The notes: generated by a model not told the origin, from the letters alone. A stretch of 31,541 bases of DNA from Fusobacteriaceae bacterium (GCA_016938425.1 JAFGUR010000276.1:1-31541), one strand, 5' to 3'; shown: positions 24,194 through 31,541, counted from the stretch's first letter. Numbers and translations: made by a program.

Positions 24194-25258
24194 GTGAAAA
24201 TTTTTAAAGTTGCAGTTATTGCTGGAGATGGAATTGGACCAGAAGTTTTAGAAGAAGGTATAAAAGTTTTAAATAAAGTTGCTGAGTTAGATGGGACGTT
24301 TAAAGTGGAATATACTCATTTTCCTTGGGGTTGTGAATATTATTTGAAACATGGAAAAATGATGGATGAAAATGGAATGGATAAATTAAAAGAATTTGAT
24401 GCTATCTATTTGGGGGCTGTTGGATTTCCCGGTGTTCCAGACCATATTTCTTTGTGGGATTTATTACTTAGAATTAGAAAAGGTTTTGACCAATATATAA
24501 ATATAAGACCTGTAACCCTTTTAAAAGGGGCTCCTTGCCCATTAAAAGATGTAAAAAGAGAAGATATAGACATGCTTTTCATCAGAGAAAATTCTGAAGG
24601 AGAGTATGCAGGAGCTGGAGATTGGTTATTTAAAGGAAAAGAAAATGAAGTTGTTTTACAAACAGGAGTATTTTCGAGAAAAGGTGTAGAAAGAGTTATT
24701 AGATATGCCTATGAAGTTGCGAAAAAAGAAGGAAAAACTTTATCTTCAATTTCTAAAGCCAATGCTTTAAATTATTCAATGGTATTTTGGGATGAAATAT
24801 TTCAAGAAGTGGGGAAAGAATATCCAGAAGTAAAAACATACTCATACTTGGTAGACGCGGCTGCTATGTTTATGGTTAAAGACCCTAAAAGATTTGAAGT
24901 GGTTGTAACATCTAATCTATTTGGAGATATATTAACAGACCTTGGAGCTGCAATAGCAGGAGGAATGGGGCTTGCAGCAGGGGCAAATGTAAATCCTGAA
25001 AGAAAATATCCATCAATGTTTGAGCCAATTCATGGTTCTGCTCCAGACATTGCTGGGAAAGGGATTTCAAATCCATTAGCAAGTATTTGGTCAATTAGTC
25101 AAATGTTAGATTATTTTGGATATGAAACTTGGGGTAAAAAAGTGTTGGAAGCTATGGAAAAAGTAATGGTAGAAGGTAAAGATGTTACTCCAGACATGGG
25201 AGGAACTGCAAAAACTAATGAAGTTGGAGATGCAGTAGTGAGCGTTTTAGGAAAATAG
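24194..25258 (+). CDS. D-malate/tartrate dehydrogenase (decarboxylating)
   Basis: This 354-residue enzyme belongs to the NAD-dependent beta-decarboxylating dehydrogenases (isopropylmalate/isocitrate family). Within it, the segment from HISLWDLLLRIRKGFDQYINIRPV to IDMLFIRENSEGEYAGAG matches the tartrate/D-malate branch (TIGR02089; DmlA, TtuC), rather than LeuB or Icd. The family start VAVIAGDGIGPEV, the catalytic SISKANALNYS lysine region, and the metal-binding SNLFGDILTDLGAAIAGGMGLA are all present. It probably oxidises D-malate to pyruvate and CO2; the preferred substrate needs assay. The start is GTG with a perfect AGGAGG 6 nt upstream. It is monocistronic, with its own promoter and strong terminator. 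Confidence 0.87.
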   Translation: MKIFKVAVIAGDGIGPEVLEEGIKVLNKVAELDGTFKVEYTHFPWGCEYYLKHGKMMDENGMDKLKEFDAIYLGAVGFPGVPDHISLWDLLLRIRKGFDQYINIRPVTLLKGAPCPLKDVKREDIDMLFIRENSEGEYAGAGDWLFKGKENEVVLQTGVFSRKGVERVIRYAYEVAKKEGKTLSSISKANALNYSMVFWDEIFQEVGKEYPEVKTYSYLVDAAAMFMVKDPKRFEVVVTSNLFGDILTDLGAAIAGGMGLAAGANVNPERKYPSMFEPIHGSAPDIAGKGISNPLASIWSISQMLDYFGYETWGKKVLEAMEKVMVEGKDVTPDMGGTAKTNEVGDAVVSVLGK

Positions 25259-25268
25259 AAATTTATAT

Positions 25269-25299
25269 AAAATCCCCCAAAAATTTTGGGGGATTTTTT
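25269..25299 (+). terminator. Terminator of the dehydrogenase gene
   Basis: AAAATCCCCC (25269-25278) pairs with GGGGGATTTT (25288-25297) around a 9-nt AT loop, and the arm ends in a run of six T. It begins 10 nt after the stop codon. Confidence 0.9.
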
Positions 25300-25327
25300 G
25301 GGATATTAACTTAATCAAAAAAAATTC

Positions 25328-25434
25328 TTTAACCACTAGATTTACACTAGATATTCACAGAAAAAAATTTCTTAACTCTTAACTATTCACTTTTCACTTT
25401 TAATTATCATAATCTGTGTCATCTAGTGGTTAAA
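25328..25434. repeat. Inverted-repeat element in the gap before rqcH
   Basis: A perfect 14-nt inverted repeat, TTTAACCACTAGAT (25328-25341) and ATCTAGTGGTTAAA (25421-25434), encloses a second small inverted pair, CACAGA (25356-25361) and TCTGTG (25413-25418). Between them are 11-nt spaced copies of CACTAGAT (25334, 25345) and a run of 7-nt units (TTAACTC, TTAACTA, TTCACTT, TTCACTT, TTAATTA; about 25373-25407). It contains no ORF. It resembles the dispersed ACCAC-AGATT-ACACAGA type intergenic repeats known from several phyla, but copy number cannot be tested here. Confidence 0.55.
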
Positions 25435-25540
25435 AATATTCTCCATTACTAATTACTAAATTTTCCCAATTGATTTCTTCTGATTATACAAAATTTTTAA
25501 AGAAAAGTTAAGTAATTTATTACAAAATAAAAAATTAGAC

Positions 25541-25568
25541 TTTGTAATCATAAATTATATGTTATAAT
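25541..25568 (+). promoter_or_regulatory. Extended -10 promoter of rqcH
   Basis: A TG-T-TATAAT extended -10 (25560-25568) with a weak TTTGTA -35 (25541-25546, 16-nt spacer) lies 17 nt before the rqcH ATG. The leader is very short, holding little more than the AAGGTGA ribosome site. Confidence 0.5.
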
Positions 25569-25585
25569 AGCAAAAGGTGATGTAA

Positions 25586-27187
25586 ATGTTATATATAGAT
25601 GGAAACAATTTAAAATATTTGATTAATGAATTGAATGAAAAACTACAAAATAAAAGGGTATCAAGAGTTATTCAATATGACAAATTATCTTTTTCTTTAT
25701 TTTTTGGAAAGGACAATTTATATTTTTCAATAAATCCTGTTTTACCCCTTGTTTATATTAGAGAAAATAAAGAGTTGGCACCTGAAAAGCCCCTTAATTT
25801 TTCTTTATCATTAAAAAAATTTCTTATGTCTGCACAGGTAGAAGAGATAAAACAATTTCAAAATGACAGAATAATTATAATTTATTTTACAAGAATTGAT
25901 GAACTAGGAGCTTTGAAAAGATTTAAATTGATAGTAGAGCTAACAGGAAAACATTCAAATATATTTATTTTAGATAATGAGAATAAAATTTTGGACTTGA
26001 TGAAAAAGTTTTCTCTAGAAGAAAGTTCTTTTAGACTTTTAATGCCCAATGCCCCTTATGAAGAACCTAAAGTGGATGATAAAGTTTTAATTGAAAGTGT
26101 AAATGAAGAAAACTTTGAAAGTTTTAAAGGAAATTTATCTTTAAAAGTCCAAGGAATTGGAAAGTTTAACAATGAAAGATGTACTTCTTATGAAGAGTTT
26201 AAAAAAATGTTGACTTTAGAAGCTAAACCAGTAATTTATTATAAAAATAATAAAATTGCTTTTGCTTCATTTTTAGAATATGAAAAATATAAAGGTTATG
26301 AAGAGGAAAAGTTTGAAGCTGTAAATACACTTGTAAATTATTACATGGAAAAAACCATGTCTGACAATCAAACTTCTGATATTAGAAAAGAGTTAGACAA
26401 GGCATTAAAAAGTAGAATTAAAAAACATGAGAAAATTTTGGAAAACTTGAAAAAAGACCAAAATGAAATGGAAAAATATGAAAGATTTAAAGAAATCGGA
26501 GATATTTTGGCTGCAAATCTTTATATGATAAAACCTAGAATGAAAGTGGTAGAAGTATTTGATTTTTATCACAATAATAATGTTTTGATTGAACTAGATG
26601 AAAAGCTTTCTCCCCAACAGAATTTAGATGTATATTATAAAAAATATAATAAAGGGAAACGTGGAGTTTTACATGCTTTGGAAAGAGAAGAACTGATTAG
26701 TGAAGAGTTAAAATATTTTGAAGAATTGAAATTTTATCTAGAAAAATCAGAAACATTAGAATTATTAAAAACTTTAAAAGAAGAATTTATTCAAAATAAA
26801 ATAATTATAAAAAAACAAGTCAAAGGGAAAAAACAAAAAAATACAGTAGATATTCCCTTTGAAGAAATAGACGGATTTAGAGTTTATTATGGAAGAAACA
26901 ATAAGGAAAACGAGTATATTACTTTTAAACTTGCTGATGGTGATGACTTTTGGTTCCATATTAAGGATTTGCCCGGAAGCCATGTAGTTATAAAAAACTA
27001 TAGAGACGACGTAAAAGAAGAAACTTTATTAAAAGTTGCAGAACTATGTGCTAAAAATTCAAAAGTTTCAGCAGGAAATACTGTGAGAATTGACTATTGT
27101 AGAAAGAAATTTGTAAAAAAACCTAAAGATTCTAAACCCGGAAATGTTATATATTCCAATGAAAAATCATTATTTGTCGCGATATAA
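25586..27187 (+). CDS. rqcH: RqcH/NFACT-family ribosome quality control protein
   Basis: This is an NFACT protein (often annotated as fibronectin-binding). RqcH binds 50S subunits with stalled peptidyl-tRNA and adds C-terminal alanine tags that mark the chain for degradation. The 533 residues show: NFACT-N (about 1-200) with QNDRIIIIYF, whose Asp-Arg pair fits the catalytic DR of RqcH, and ELTGKHSNIFILD; a helix-hairpin-helix part (about 195-240); a coiled coil (about 255-420); and NFACT-R (about 425-530) with FRVYYGRNNKENEYITFK, FWFHIKDLPGSHVVIKN and KKPKDSKPGNVIYSN. It is monocistronic with its own terminator. Length is slightly below the usual 550-570. Confidence 0.92.
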   Translation: MLYIDGNNLKYLINELNEKLQNKRVSRVIQYDKLSFSLFFGKDNLYFSINPVLPLVYIRENKELAPEKPLNFSLSLKKFLMSAQVEEIKQFQNDRIIIIYFTRIDELGALKRFKLIVELTGKHSNIFILDNENKILDLMKKFSLEESSFRLLMPNAPYEEPKVDDKVLIESVNEENFESFKGNLSLKVQGIGKFNNERCTSYEEFKKMLTLEAKPVIYYKNNKIAFASFLEYEKYKGYEEEKFEAVNTLVNYYMEKTMSDNQTSDIRKELDKALKSRIKKHEKILENLKKDQNEMEKYERFKEIGDILAANLYMIKPRMKVVEVFDFYHNNNVLIELDEKLSPQQNLDVYYKKYNKGKRGVLHALEREELISEELKYFEELKFYLEKSETLELLKTLKEEFIQNKIIIKKQVKGKKQKNTVDIPFEEIDGFRVYYGRNNKENEYITFKLADGDDFWFHIKDLPGSHVVIKNYRDDVKEETLLKVAELCAKNSKVSAGNTVRIDYCRKKFVKKPKDSKPGNVIYSNEKSLFVAI

Positions 27188-27214
27188 AAATCTAAGTTAA
27201 GCTTAGATTTTTTT
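27188..27214 (+). terminator. Terminator of rqcH
   Basis: AAATCTAAG (27188-27196) pairs with CTTAGATTT (27202-27210) over a 5-nt loop and runs into seven consecutive T. It starts right after the rqcH stop. Confidence 0.88.
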
Positions 27215-27232
27215 ATTTTATTACAAAAAAGT

Positions 27233-27261
27233 TTGCGTTGTAGTTAATTTTATGTTAAAAT
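27233..27261 (+). promoter_or_regulatory. Promoter of the lipoprotein gene
   Basis: TTGCGT (27233-27238) and TAAAAT (27256-27261) are 17 nt apart, with a TG one base upstream of the -10. It lies 42 nt before the ATG. Confidence 0.55.
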
Positions 27262-27303
27262 ATATGACGTTGAAATTATATAAAATACAAGGAGAATATT
27301 AAA

Positions 27304-28176
27304 ATGAAAAAAATTAAATTAATGATGTTGATGTTTGTAATGGTTTTATTGTTAGCCTCTTGTGAAAAACCCTTAAAATTGCAATATACTTTTAAAGATG
27401 GTAATGAATTTAAGCAAACATTAAATTTGAAAATGGACATGACTATGACTTCTCAAGGGCAAAAAATGAATACTTTAACAGATATGGAATTTGTAACTAA
27501 ATATAAAGTAAAAAAAGCTGGAGAGAATACTGATTTAGAAACTAGTTTTGAGAAAATTTCTATGGATATGGAAATTATGGGGCAAAAAATGAAAGCTGGT
27601 TCCGATTTACCTATAGTTGATAATCCTAAAACACAAGAAGAAATGTATGGTAAAATGATGAATCCTATGTTTAAAGGTATGACTGGAAAACCTTTCACAT
27701 TTACTCTTGACTCAAAAGGAAAATTAATCGCTGTTAAAGGTGTTGAAAATTTGTATGCTGGGATGGTTGAATCTTTACCTGCAGAACAAAGAGAGCAAGC
27801 TAAAGTTCAAATGCAAGGTTTAATGAACGAAGAAGTTTTAAAATCAAATTTTGAAAATTCTACGATTACTTTTCCTGATAAAGAATTAAAAATTGGAGAT
27901 ACTTTTGAACAAGCAGTTAATAAATCTGGTGCTATTACAATGACTGGAAAATTAATTTACACTATAAAAGAGGTAAAAGCTGATGAAGTAATTTTAGATG
28001 TAAAAGGAAATGTTGAATCTGGAAGTGAAGAAACTAAAATTGCAGGAGATATTATAGGAAATTTAACTTTAAATAAAGAAACTGCATGGACAAAATCTGG
28101 TAACATTACTTATAATTTAAAAGGTGCTAATAATGGAAATGAATTAGATCTAAAAATGTTTGTTACTATTAAATAA
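27304..28176 (+). CDS. Putative lipoprotein (DUF6263-like)
   Basis: This 290-residue protein has a classic lipoprotein signal: MKKIKLMMLMFVMVLLLASC with the lipobox LLASC and C20 as the acylated residue. With E21 following, an inner- or outer-membrane fate is open. The mature part is a beta-rich, Met/Lys/Thr-rich exported domain beginning LQYTFKDGNEFKQTLNLKMDMTM, then TDMEFVTKYKVKKA, and later TFPDKELKIGDTFEQ and a C-terminal WTKSGNITYNLKG. The 'coupled to a G-x-x-y, k-x-t-M/q' layout is like the DUF6263 group, but I am not sure of the family. No catalytic motif is visible. It stands alone between rqcH and the transporter gene with its own promoter and terminator. Confidence 0.78.
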   Translation: MKKIKLMMLMFVMVLLLASCEKPLKLQYTFKDGNEFKQTLNLKMDMTMTSQGQKMNTLTDMEFVTKYKVKKAGENTDLETSFEKISMDMEIMGQKMKAGSDLPIVDNPKTQEEMYGKMMNPMFKGMTGKPFTFTLDSKGKLIAVKGVENLYAGMVESLPAEQREQAKVQMQGLMNEEVLKSNFENSTITFPDKELKIGDTFEQAVNKSGAITMTGKLIYTIKEVKADEVILDVKGNVESGSEETKIAGDIIGNLTLNKETAWTKSGNITYNLKGANNGNELDLKMFVTIK

Positions 28177-28186
28177 TTTTGTAATC

Positions 28187-28220
28187 AAAAACTGTTGATA
28201 TTATTTATCAACAGTTTTTT
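28187..28220. terminator. Bidirectional terminator between lipoprotein and Nramp genes
   Basis: AAAAACTGTTGATA (28187-28200) and TATCAACAGTTTTT (28206-28219) form a 14-bp stem with a TTATT loop. T-runs follow on both strands, so one hairpin ends both convergent genes. It lies 10 nt after the lipoprotein stop and 3 nt beyond the end of the transporter gene. Confidence 0.9.
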
Positions 28221-28223
28221 AGT

Positions 28224-29486
28224 TTATAGAGCTATATTAACAACTAAAGCTATATTTAAAACAGTAACAATAATTCCTAAAAGATAAAGTATAAATTTAG
28301 TCCATTTACTATTTGCATGAGTTCCCATGACCTTTTCTGAAGAAGTCAAAAAAACTTGAGAAAAAATCGTTATTGGAAGTTGTATGCTAAGAATAACTTG
28401 AGATATAATTAGTCCTTTAAAAGGATTTGATATAAAGAAAATAATAATTGTTGCCCCTAAAATAGAGATCAAAACACCTAATTTTGAATGATTATCTTTC
28501 ATATCAAAAGGTTCTTTGTAAGCCCCTGCAAAAATACTACCTGCTGCCATTGCTGAAGTTGTTGTTGAAGAAATCCCCGCAAATAATAGAGCTACTGCAA
28601 AGACTATTCCTGCATGTTTCCCTAAAAGTGGTTCTAATAAATTTTTTGACTGCTCTAAAGTTTCGACAGAAACCCCACTCTTAAAAAATGCTGAAGCTGC
28701 TAATATAATCATTGCACTATTAATTGCCCATCCAATCCCCATAGAAAACAATGTATCTAAAAACTCATATTTCAATTGCTTTTTTATAATCTTTTCATCT
28801 TCTTTATTCCATTGTCTACTTTGAATAACCTCTGAATGTAAAAATAAATTATGAGGCATAACAACAGCTCCAAGTACACTCATTATTACAATCATTGAAC
28901 CCTTAGGAAACGCTGGAGTAACAGAACTTTTTAAAACTTGAGGCCAATCAATATACACTAAAGATAGTTCATATAAAAATGACAGTCCAATTATTGAAAC
29001 AAAAGCTATGATAAATTTCTCTATCGCCTTATATGAATTTGTTAAAAGCAAAATAAAAATAAGAATTGCACACAAAATTGCTCCAATTTTTATTGGAATT
29101 TTAAAAAGCATTTGAAGTGCAATTGCCCCACCTAATATTTCTGCTAGTGAAGTTGAAATTGAAGCTACCATAGCTGAAAATAAAATAAGCTTACTTGTTT
29201 TAGGTTTCATATGGGTACTAATTGCCTCTGAAAGACATAAACCAGTTGAGATTCCTAAATGAGCAACATTGTGTTGCAAAATTATAAGCATTATTGTAGA
29301 AAGAGTTACCATCCAAAGTAAAGTATATCCATAATCTGCACCTGCTGCCAAATTTGAAGCCCAATTTCCTGGGTCTATAAATCCTACTGTTACCAAAAGC
29401 CCTGGGCCAATGTATTTTAAAGCTTCTAAAACTCCATACTGAGCTTTGTAGGATTTATCATCGATATCTTTAATAAATTTAAACAT
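28224..29486 (-). CDS. mntH: Nramp-family divalent metal transporter (MntH-like)
   Basis: Nramp transporters bring Mn2+, Fe2+ and related ions across the inner membrane with protons. The 420-residue protein has about eleven membrane helices. The metal-site motifs are intact: D38-P39-G40-N41 (DPGN) in helix 1 and A207-x-x-M210-P211-H212-N213 in helix 6. The transport signature region with AGISSTTTSAMAAGSIFAGA is near residues 305-325. An N-terminal KYIGPGLLVTVGFIDPGNW fits bacterial MntH. Mn versus Fe preference cannot be read. AAGGTGG precedes the ATG. A near-perfect dyad about 35 nt upstream may bind a metal-dependent repressor. It is convergent with the lipoprotein gene. Confidence 0.92.
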   Translation of the reverse strand: MFKFIKDIDDKSYKAQYGVLEALKYIGPGLLVTVGFIDPGNWASNLAAGADYGYTLLWMVTLSTIMLIILQHNVAHLGISTGLCLSEAISTHMKPKTSKLILFSAMVASISTSLAEILGGAIALQMLFKIPIKIGAILCAILIFILLLTNSYKAIEKFIIAFVSIIGLSFLYELSLVYIDWPQVLKSSVTPAFPKGSMIVIMSVLGAVVMPHNLFLHSEVIQSRQWNKEDEKIIKKQLKYEFLDTLFSMGIGWAINSAMIILAASAFFKSGVSVETLEQSKNLLEPLLGKHAGIVFAVALLFAGISSTTTSAMAAGSIFAGAYKEPFDMKDNHSKLGVLISILGATIIIFFISNPFKGLIISQVILSIQLPITIFSQVFLTSSEKVMGTHANSKWTKFILYLLGIIVTVLNIALVVNIAL

Positions 29487-29522
29487 AATAATTCCACCTT
29501 CTTGTAAAGTAAATTTTGAACA

Positions 29523-29542
29523 TATACTATCAATATAGTATA
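29523..29542. promoter_or_regulatory. Palindromic operator-like site upstream of the Nramp gene
   Basis: TATACTAT and ATAGTATA (8 bp each) are separated by CAAT, about 37 nt upstream of the transporter start. The minus strand carries TATACT, which could be its -10. Size and place suit a dimeric metal-sensing repressor such as an MntR or Fur family protein, but the sequence does not match the Bacillus MntR box or the Fur box that I know. Confidence 0.4.
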
Positions 29543-29603
29543 CTTTATTTATTTAAGAATTAAAAGATAAAATTTTGAATAATATCTTTATAAATATACT
29601 AAT

Positions 29604-29632
29604 TTGACTTAAATAGATAATTTTTATATAAT
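29604..29632 (+). promoter_or_regulatory. Sigma-70 type promoter of the rluD-rnhB unit
   Basis: TTGACT (29604-29609) and TATAAT (29627-29632) are separated by 17 nt. It is the best sigma-70 match in the window. The -10 ends 32 nt before the rluD-like ATG, with AGAGGG as ribosome site. Confidence 0.68.
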
Positions 29633-29664
29633 TTATTGATATTTAAAAATCGAAAGAGGGAAAA

Positions 29665-30591
29665 ATGGTAGAAGAAATTGTGATAGAGGCAAGCATTGAA
29701 GATAAAGGTAAAAGAATAGATTCTTTTATAAATGAAAAAGTTGAGGAATTAACAAGGTCTTATTTACAAAAGTTAATTGATAATGAAATGATAGAAGTAG
29801 AAGGAAAGACAAAAATTAAAGCAGGTAATAAAATAAAAGGAAATGAAATCATAATAGTTAAAATTCCAGAACCTGAAATTTTAGATATTGAACCTGAAAA
29901 TTTTCCTATAGATATAGTTTTTGAAGACTCTTATATGCTAGTCATTAATAAAAATCCCGGTGTTGTTGTTCATCCTGCCCCAGGCAACTATACTGGAACT
30001 CTAGTAAATGCTGTTTTGTATCATATAAAAGATTTATCTAAAATTAATGGGGTTATTAGACCCGGAATTGTTCACCGTTTAGATAAAGACACCAGTGGTC
30101 TTATTGTTATTGCTAAAACAGATGAAGCTCATGTTAAATTAGTTGATATGTTTAAAGATAAAACTATTAAAAAAACATATTTAGCTATTGTAAAAGGAAT
30201 TATGAAAAATAAAGAAGGGCGAATTGAAACTTTAATTGGAAGAAATCCTAATGATAGAAAAAAAATGACTGTGGTTGATAAAAATGGTAAAATAGCTATT
30301 TCTAATTATAAAGTAATCGGTGAAGGAAATAAGCATTCTCTTGTAAAAGTTGATATAGAAACAGGACGTACTCATCAAATTAGAGTTCATATGAAACATT
30401 TAGGATATCCTATTGAAGGAGATAAAACTTATGGTAATGGAAAAGATGTAGCCCAAAGGCAAATGTTACACGCATATTTACTTAGATTTAACCATCCTAT
30501 TACTAACGAATATATTGAAATTATTGGTCAATTACCAGAAGATTATATGAAAACTTTAAAGAATGTTGGAATAACTTTTAATGGATTATAA
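29665..30591 (+). CDS. RluD-family pseudouridine synthase
   Basis: This enzyme converts uridines to pseudouridine in 23S rRNA. The 308 residues hold an N-terminal S4 RNA-binding domain (about 15-70), then the RluA-type catalytic domain (about 85-300) with VVVHPAPGNYTGTLVNAL-like segment, the catalytic GIVHRLDKDTSGLIVIAK with D140, and the C-terminal ETGRTHQIRVHMKHLGYPI and RQMLHAYLLRF. The S4 domain and length fit RluD more than RluA or RluC, but the target positions cannot be told. It has its own promoter and is followed 54 nt later by rnhB on the same strand. Confidence 0.93.
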   Translation: MVEEIVIEASIEDKGKRIDSFINEKVEELTRSYLQKLIDNEMIEVEGKTKIKAGNKIKGNEIIIVKIPEPEILDIEPENFPIDIVFEDSYMLVINKNPGVVVHPAPGNYTGTLVNAVLYHIKDLSKINGVIRPGIVHRLDKDTSGLIVIAKTDEAHVKLVDMFKDKTIKKTYLAIVKGIMKNKEGRIETLIGRNPNDRKKMTVVDKNGKIAISNYKVIGEGNKHSLVKVDIETGRTHQIRVHMKHLGYPIEGDKTYGNGKDVAQRQMLHAYLLRFNHPITNEYIEIIGQLPEDYMKTLKNVGITFNGL

Positions 30592-30645
30592 AAATAATAA
30601 TCTCTAATGATTTGGTAAAGAATGTCGAAAATTAAAGGGAGAAAC

Positions 30646-31245
30646 ATGAACGAATTATATGAATTTGATAAAAATTATAAAAAAGTCATAATTGGAGTAG
30701 ATGAAGCAGGTCGTGGCCCTCTTGCTGGTCCTGTTGTAGCTGCTGCAGTTATAATTGATAACTATTGCGAAGAATTTGATTTAATAAATGACTCTAAAAA
30801 ATTAACTGAAAAAAAAAGAGAGAAACTTTTTGATATTATTATTGAAAAATGTAAAGTTGGAGTGGGAATTGGAACGGTAGAAGAAATTGACAAACTAAAC
30901 ATACTAAACGCTAATTTCCTCGCAATGAGAAGAGCTTTGGAAGATTTGGGAGAAGAAGGCTTCGTCCTTGTAGATGGAAATCAACTTATCAGAGAATATG
31001 AAAATAATCAAGAATTTGTAATTAAGGGTGATTCAAAAAGTTTAAGTATTGCTGCTGCAAGTATCATTGCAAAAGTAACAAGAGATAAAATCATGCTAGA
31101 AATTGCAAAAGAACATCCAGAATATTCTTTTGAAAAACATAAGGGTTATGGGACTAAATTACATAGAGAAAAAATTTTAGAACTAGGGATTACTAAGTTT
31201 CATAGAGAAAGTTTTCTAAAGAAAATCTTAAAAACTTCCTTATGA
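30646..31245 (+). CDS. rnhB: RnhB, ribonuclease HII
   Basis: RNase HII cuts RNA in RNA-DNA hybrids and removes misincorporated ribonucleotides. The catalytic motif VDEAGRGPLAGPVVAAAV (D19, E20, G24), the INDSKKLTEKKRE stretch, the VLVDGNQ acidic residue, SKSLSIAAASIIAKVTRD, and the terminal HKGYGTKLHRE are all present. An in-frame ATG lies 24 nt upstream (30622), but AAGGGAG is at normal spacing before the ATG at 30646, so the protein is probably 199 residues. It follows rluD on the same strand without a visible terminator, so the two are probably co-transcribed. The element starting at 31290 lies just after it. Confidence 0.95.
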   Translation: MNELYEFDKNYKKVIIGVDEAGRGPLAGPVVAAAVIIDNYCEEFDLINDSKKLTEKKREKLFDIIIEKCKVGVGIGTVEEIDKLNILNANFLAMRRALEDLGEEGFVLVDGNQLIREYENNQEFVIKGDSKSLSIAAASIIAKVTRDKIMLEIAKEHPEYSFEKHKGYGTKLHREKILELGITKFHRESFLKKILKTSL

Positions 31246-31289
31246 TGGTTATTCTACTAAAATTATCTAACAAATTATAATTAATAATC

Positions 31290-31541
31290 TAGCTAGTTGC
31301 AAAACTAAAAAAATATATGTAACAGCTAAAAATAATACGAATATGGGTTTTATTGGTTTTAATGAGACTTAGACTTTTAAGTCTTTAGTCGAATTATGGA
31401 GTAGCGAGGATACTTCCTTGCCGTGGGTTCGGGCTCCGCCCCGACTATCCCTCTCTTTCCCCGCCGAAGGTGGGGGATTATATAAAAAACATAGTTTTTT
31501 ATGTAAGTAAAATAAAGGTATTGGAGTTTTGCAACAAACTA
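31290..31541. mobile_element. MITE-like element with inverted ends and serial hairpins (may extend past the edge)
   Basis: TAGCTAGTTGCAAAACT (31290-31306) and AGTTTTGCAACAAACTA (31525-31541) are inverted copies matching at 15 of 17 positions, with an exact 11-nt core GTTGCAAAACT. Between them are hairpins at about 31371-31384 (AGACTT/AAGTCT), 31404-31421 (GCGAGGA/TCCTTGC), 31429-31444 (TCGGG/CCCGA), 31459-31475 (CCCCGCC/GGTGGGG with a GAA loop) and 31483-31501 (TAAAAAAC/GTTTTTTA). The 31401-31476 part is far more GC-rich than the surroundings. No ORF is present. No target duplication can be checked because the right end is at the window edge. Confidence 0.5.

Noticed and set aside
24194..25258. 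LeuB (3-isopropylmalate dehydrogenase) or Icd
   Set aside because: The HISLWDLLLRIRKGFDQYINIRPV region fits the tartrate/D-malate branch, and no leu genes are adjacent.
25373..25407. Short 7-nt repeats as a CRISPR-like array
   Set aside because: Units are far too short, have no spacers, and no cas genes are nearby.
31380..31500. tRNA or rRNA fragment in the GC-rich stretch
   Set aside because: The stems do not form a cloverleaf, there is no T-loop or anticodon arm pattern, and no rRNA landmark sequence is visible.

Overview
The window is very AT-rich and carries 34 protein genes, one cut by the left edge, with almost no empty space. The organism looks like a motile, Gram-negative (diderm), low-GC bacterium. 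LpxK (lipid A 4'-kinase) implies an outer membrane with lipid A. The flagellar gene order fliK-flgD-flgE-flbD-(motAB)-fliL-fliM-fliY-cheY-fliOPQR-flhB is the Bacillus/Clostridium/Thermotoga type. Strong AGA arginine use, BioC with BioG, and RqcH beside LpxK suggest a flagellated member or relative of Fusobacteriota. A diderm Firmicute (Negativicutes or Halanaerobiales) is not excluded. This assignment is inference.

Region 1 (1-11701, all minus strand) is one flagellar supra-operon of 16 genes, read from fliK down to flhB, which runs off the left edge. It encodes hook-length control (FliK), hook scaffold (FlgD), hook (FlgE), two small accessory proteins (TIGR02530 type and FlbD/SwrD type), stator (MotA, MotB, FliL), C-ring switch (FliM, FliY), response regulator (CheY) and export gate (FliO, P, Q, R, FlhB). 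A clear sigma-28 type promoter (TAAA-N16-CCGATAA) lies just upstream of fliK. RNA hairpins on both sides of flgE may set hook expression apart from the rest.

Region 2 (11782-24046, minus strand) starts, in transcription order, at a sigma-70 type promoter before hslU. It continues through smc, an MRB1590-like ABC-class ATPase, lpxK, an unrecognised 248-aa protein, a zinc-ribbon membrane protein, a PTS IIA protein, nadD, a cupin, bioG and bioC. Most junctions overlap or abut, so these are probably one long housekeeping operon covering proteolysis, chromosome organisation, lipid A, NAD and pimeloyl (biotin) synthesis. A ferredoxin-reductase-like gene (11797-12471) follows with its own terminator.

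Region 3 (24117-31245) holds short units with visible promoters or terminators: a D-malate/tartrate dehydrogenase gene (plus, divergent from hslU), rqcH (plus), a lipoprotein gene (plus) convergent with an Nramp metal transporter gene (minus), and rluD-like plus rnhB (plus). A 327-nt gap (25259-25585) holds a terminator, a repeat-like inverted element and the rqcH promoter. The last 252 nt (31290-31541) are bounded by near-identical inverted ends and packed with hairpins, several GC-rich, which looks like a small non-autonomous mobile element.

No tRNA, rRNA, CRISPR array, transposase gene or prophage gene was seen. I found no clear new multi-gene system. The best candidates for something undescribed are the terminal hairpin element, the RNA structures around flgE, and the uncharacterised gene pair between lpxK and the PTS gene.
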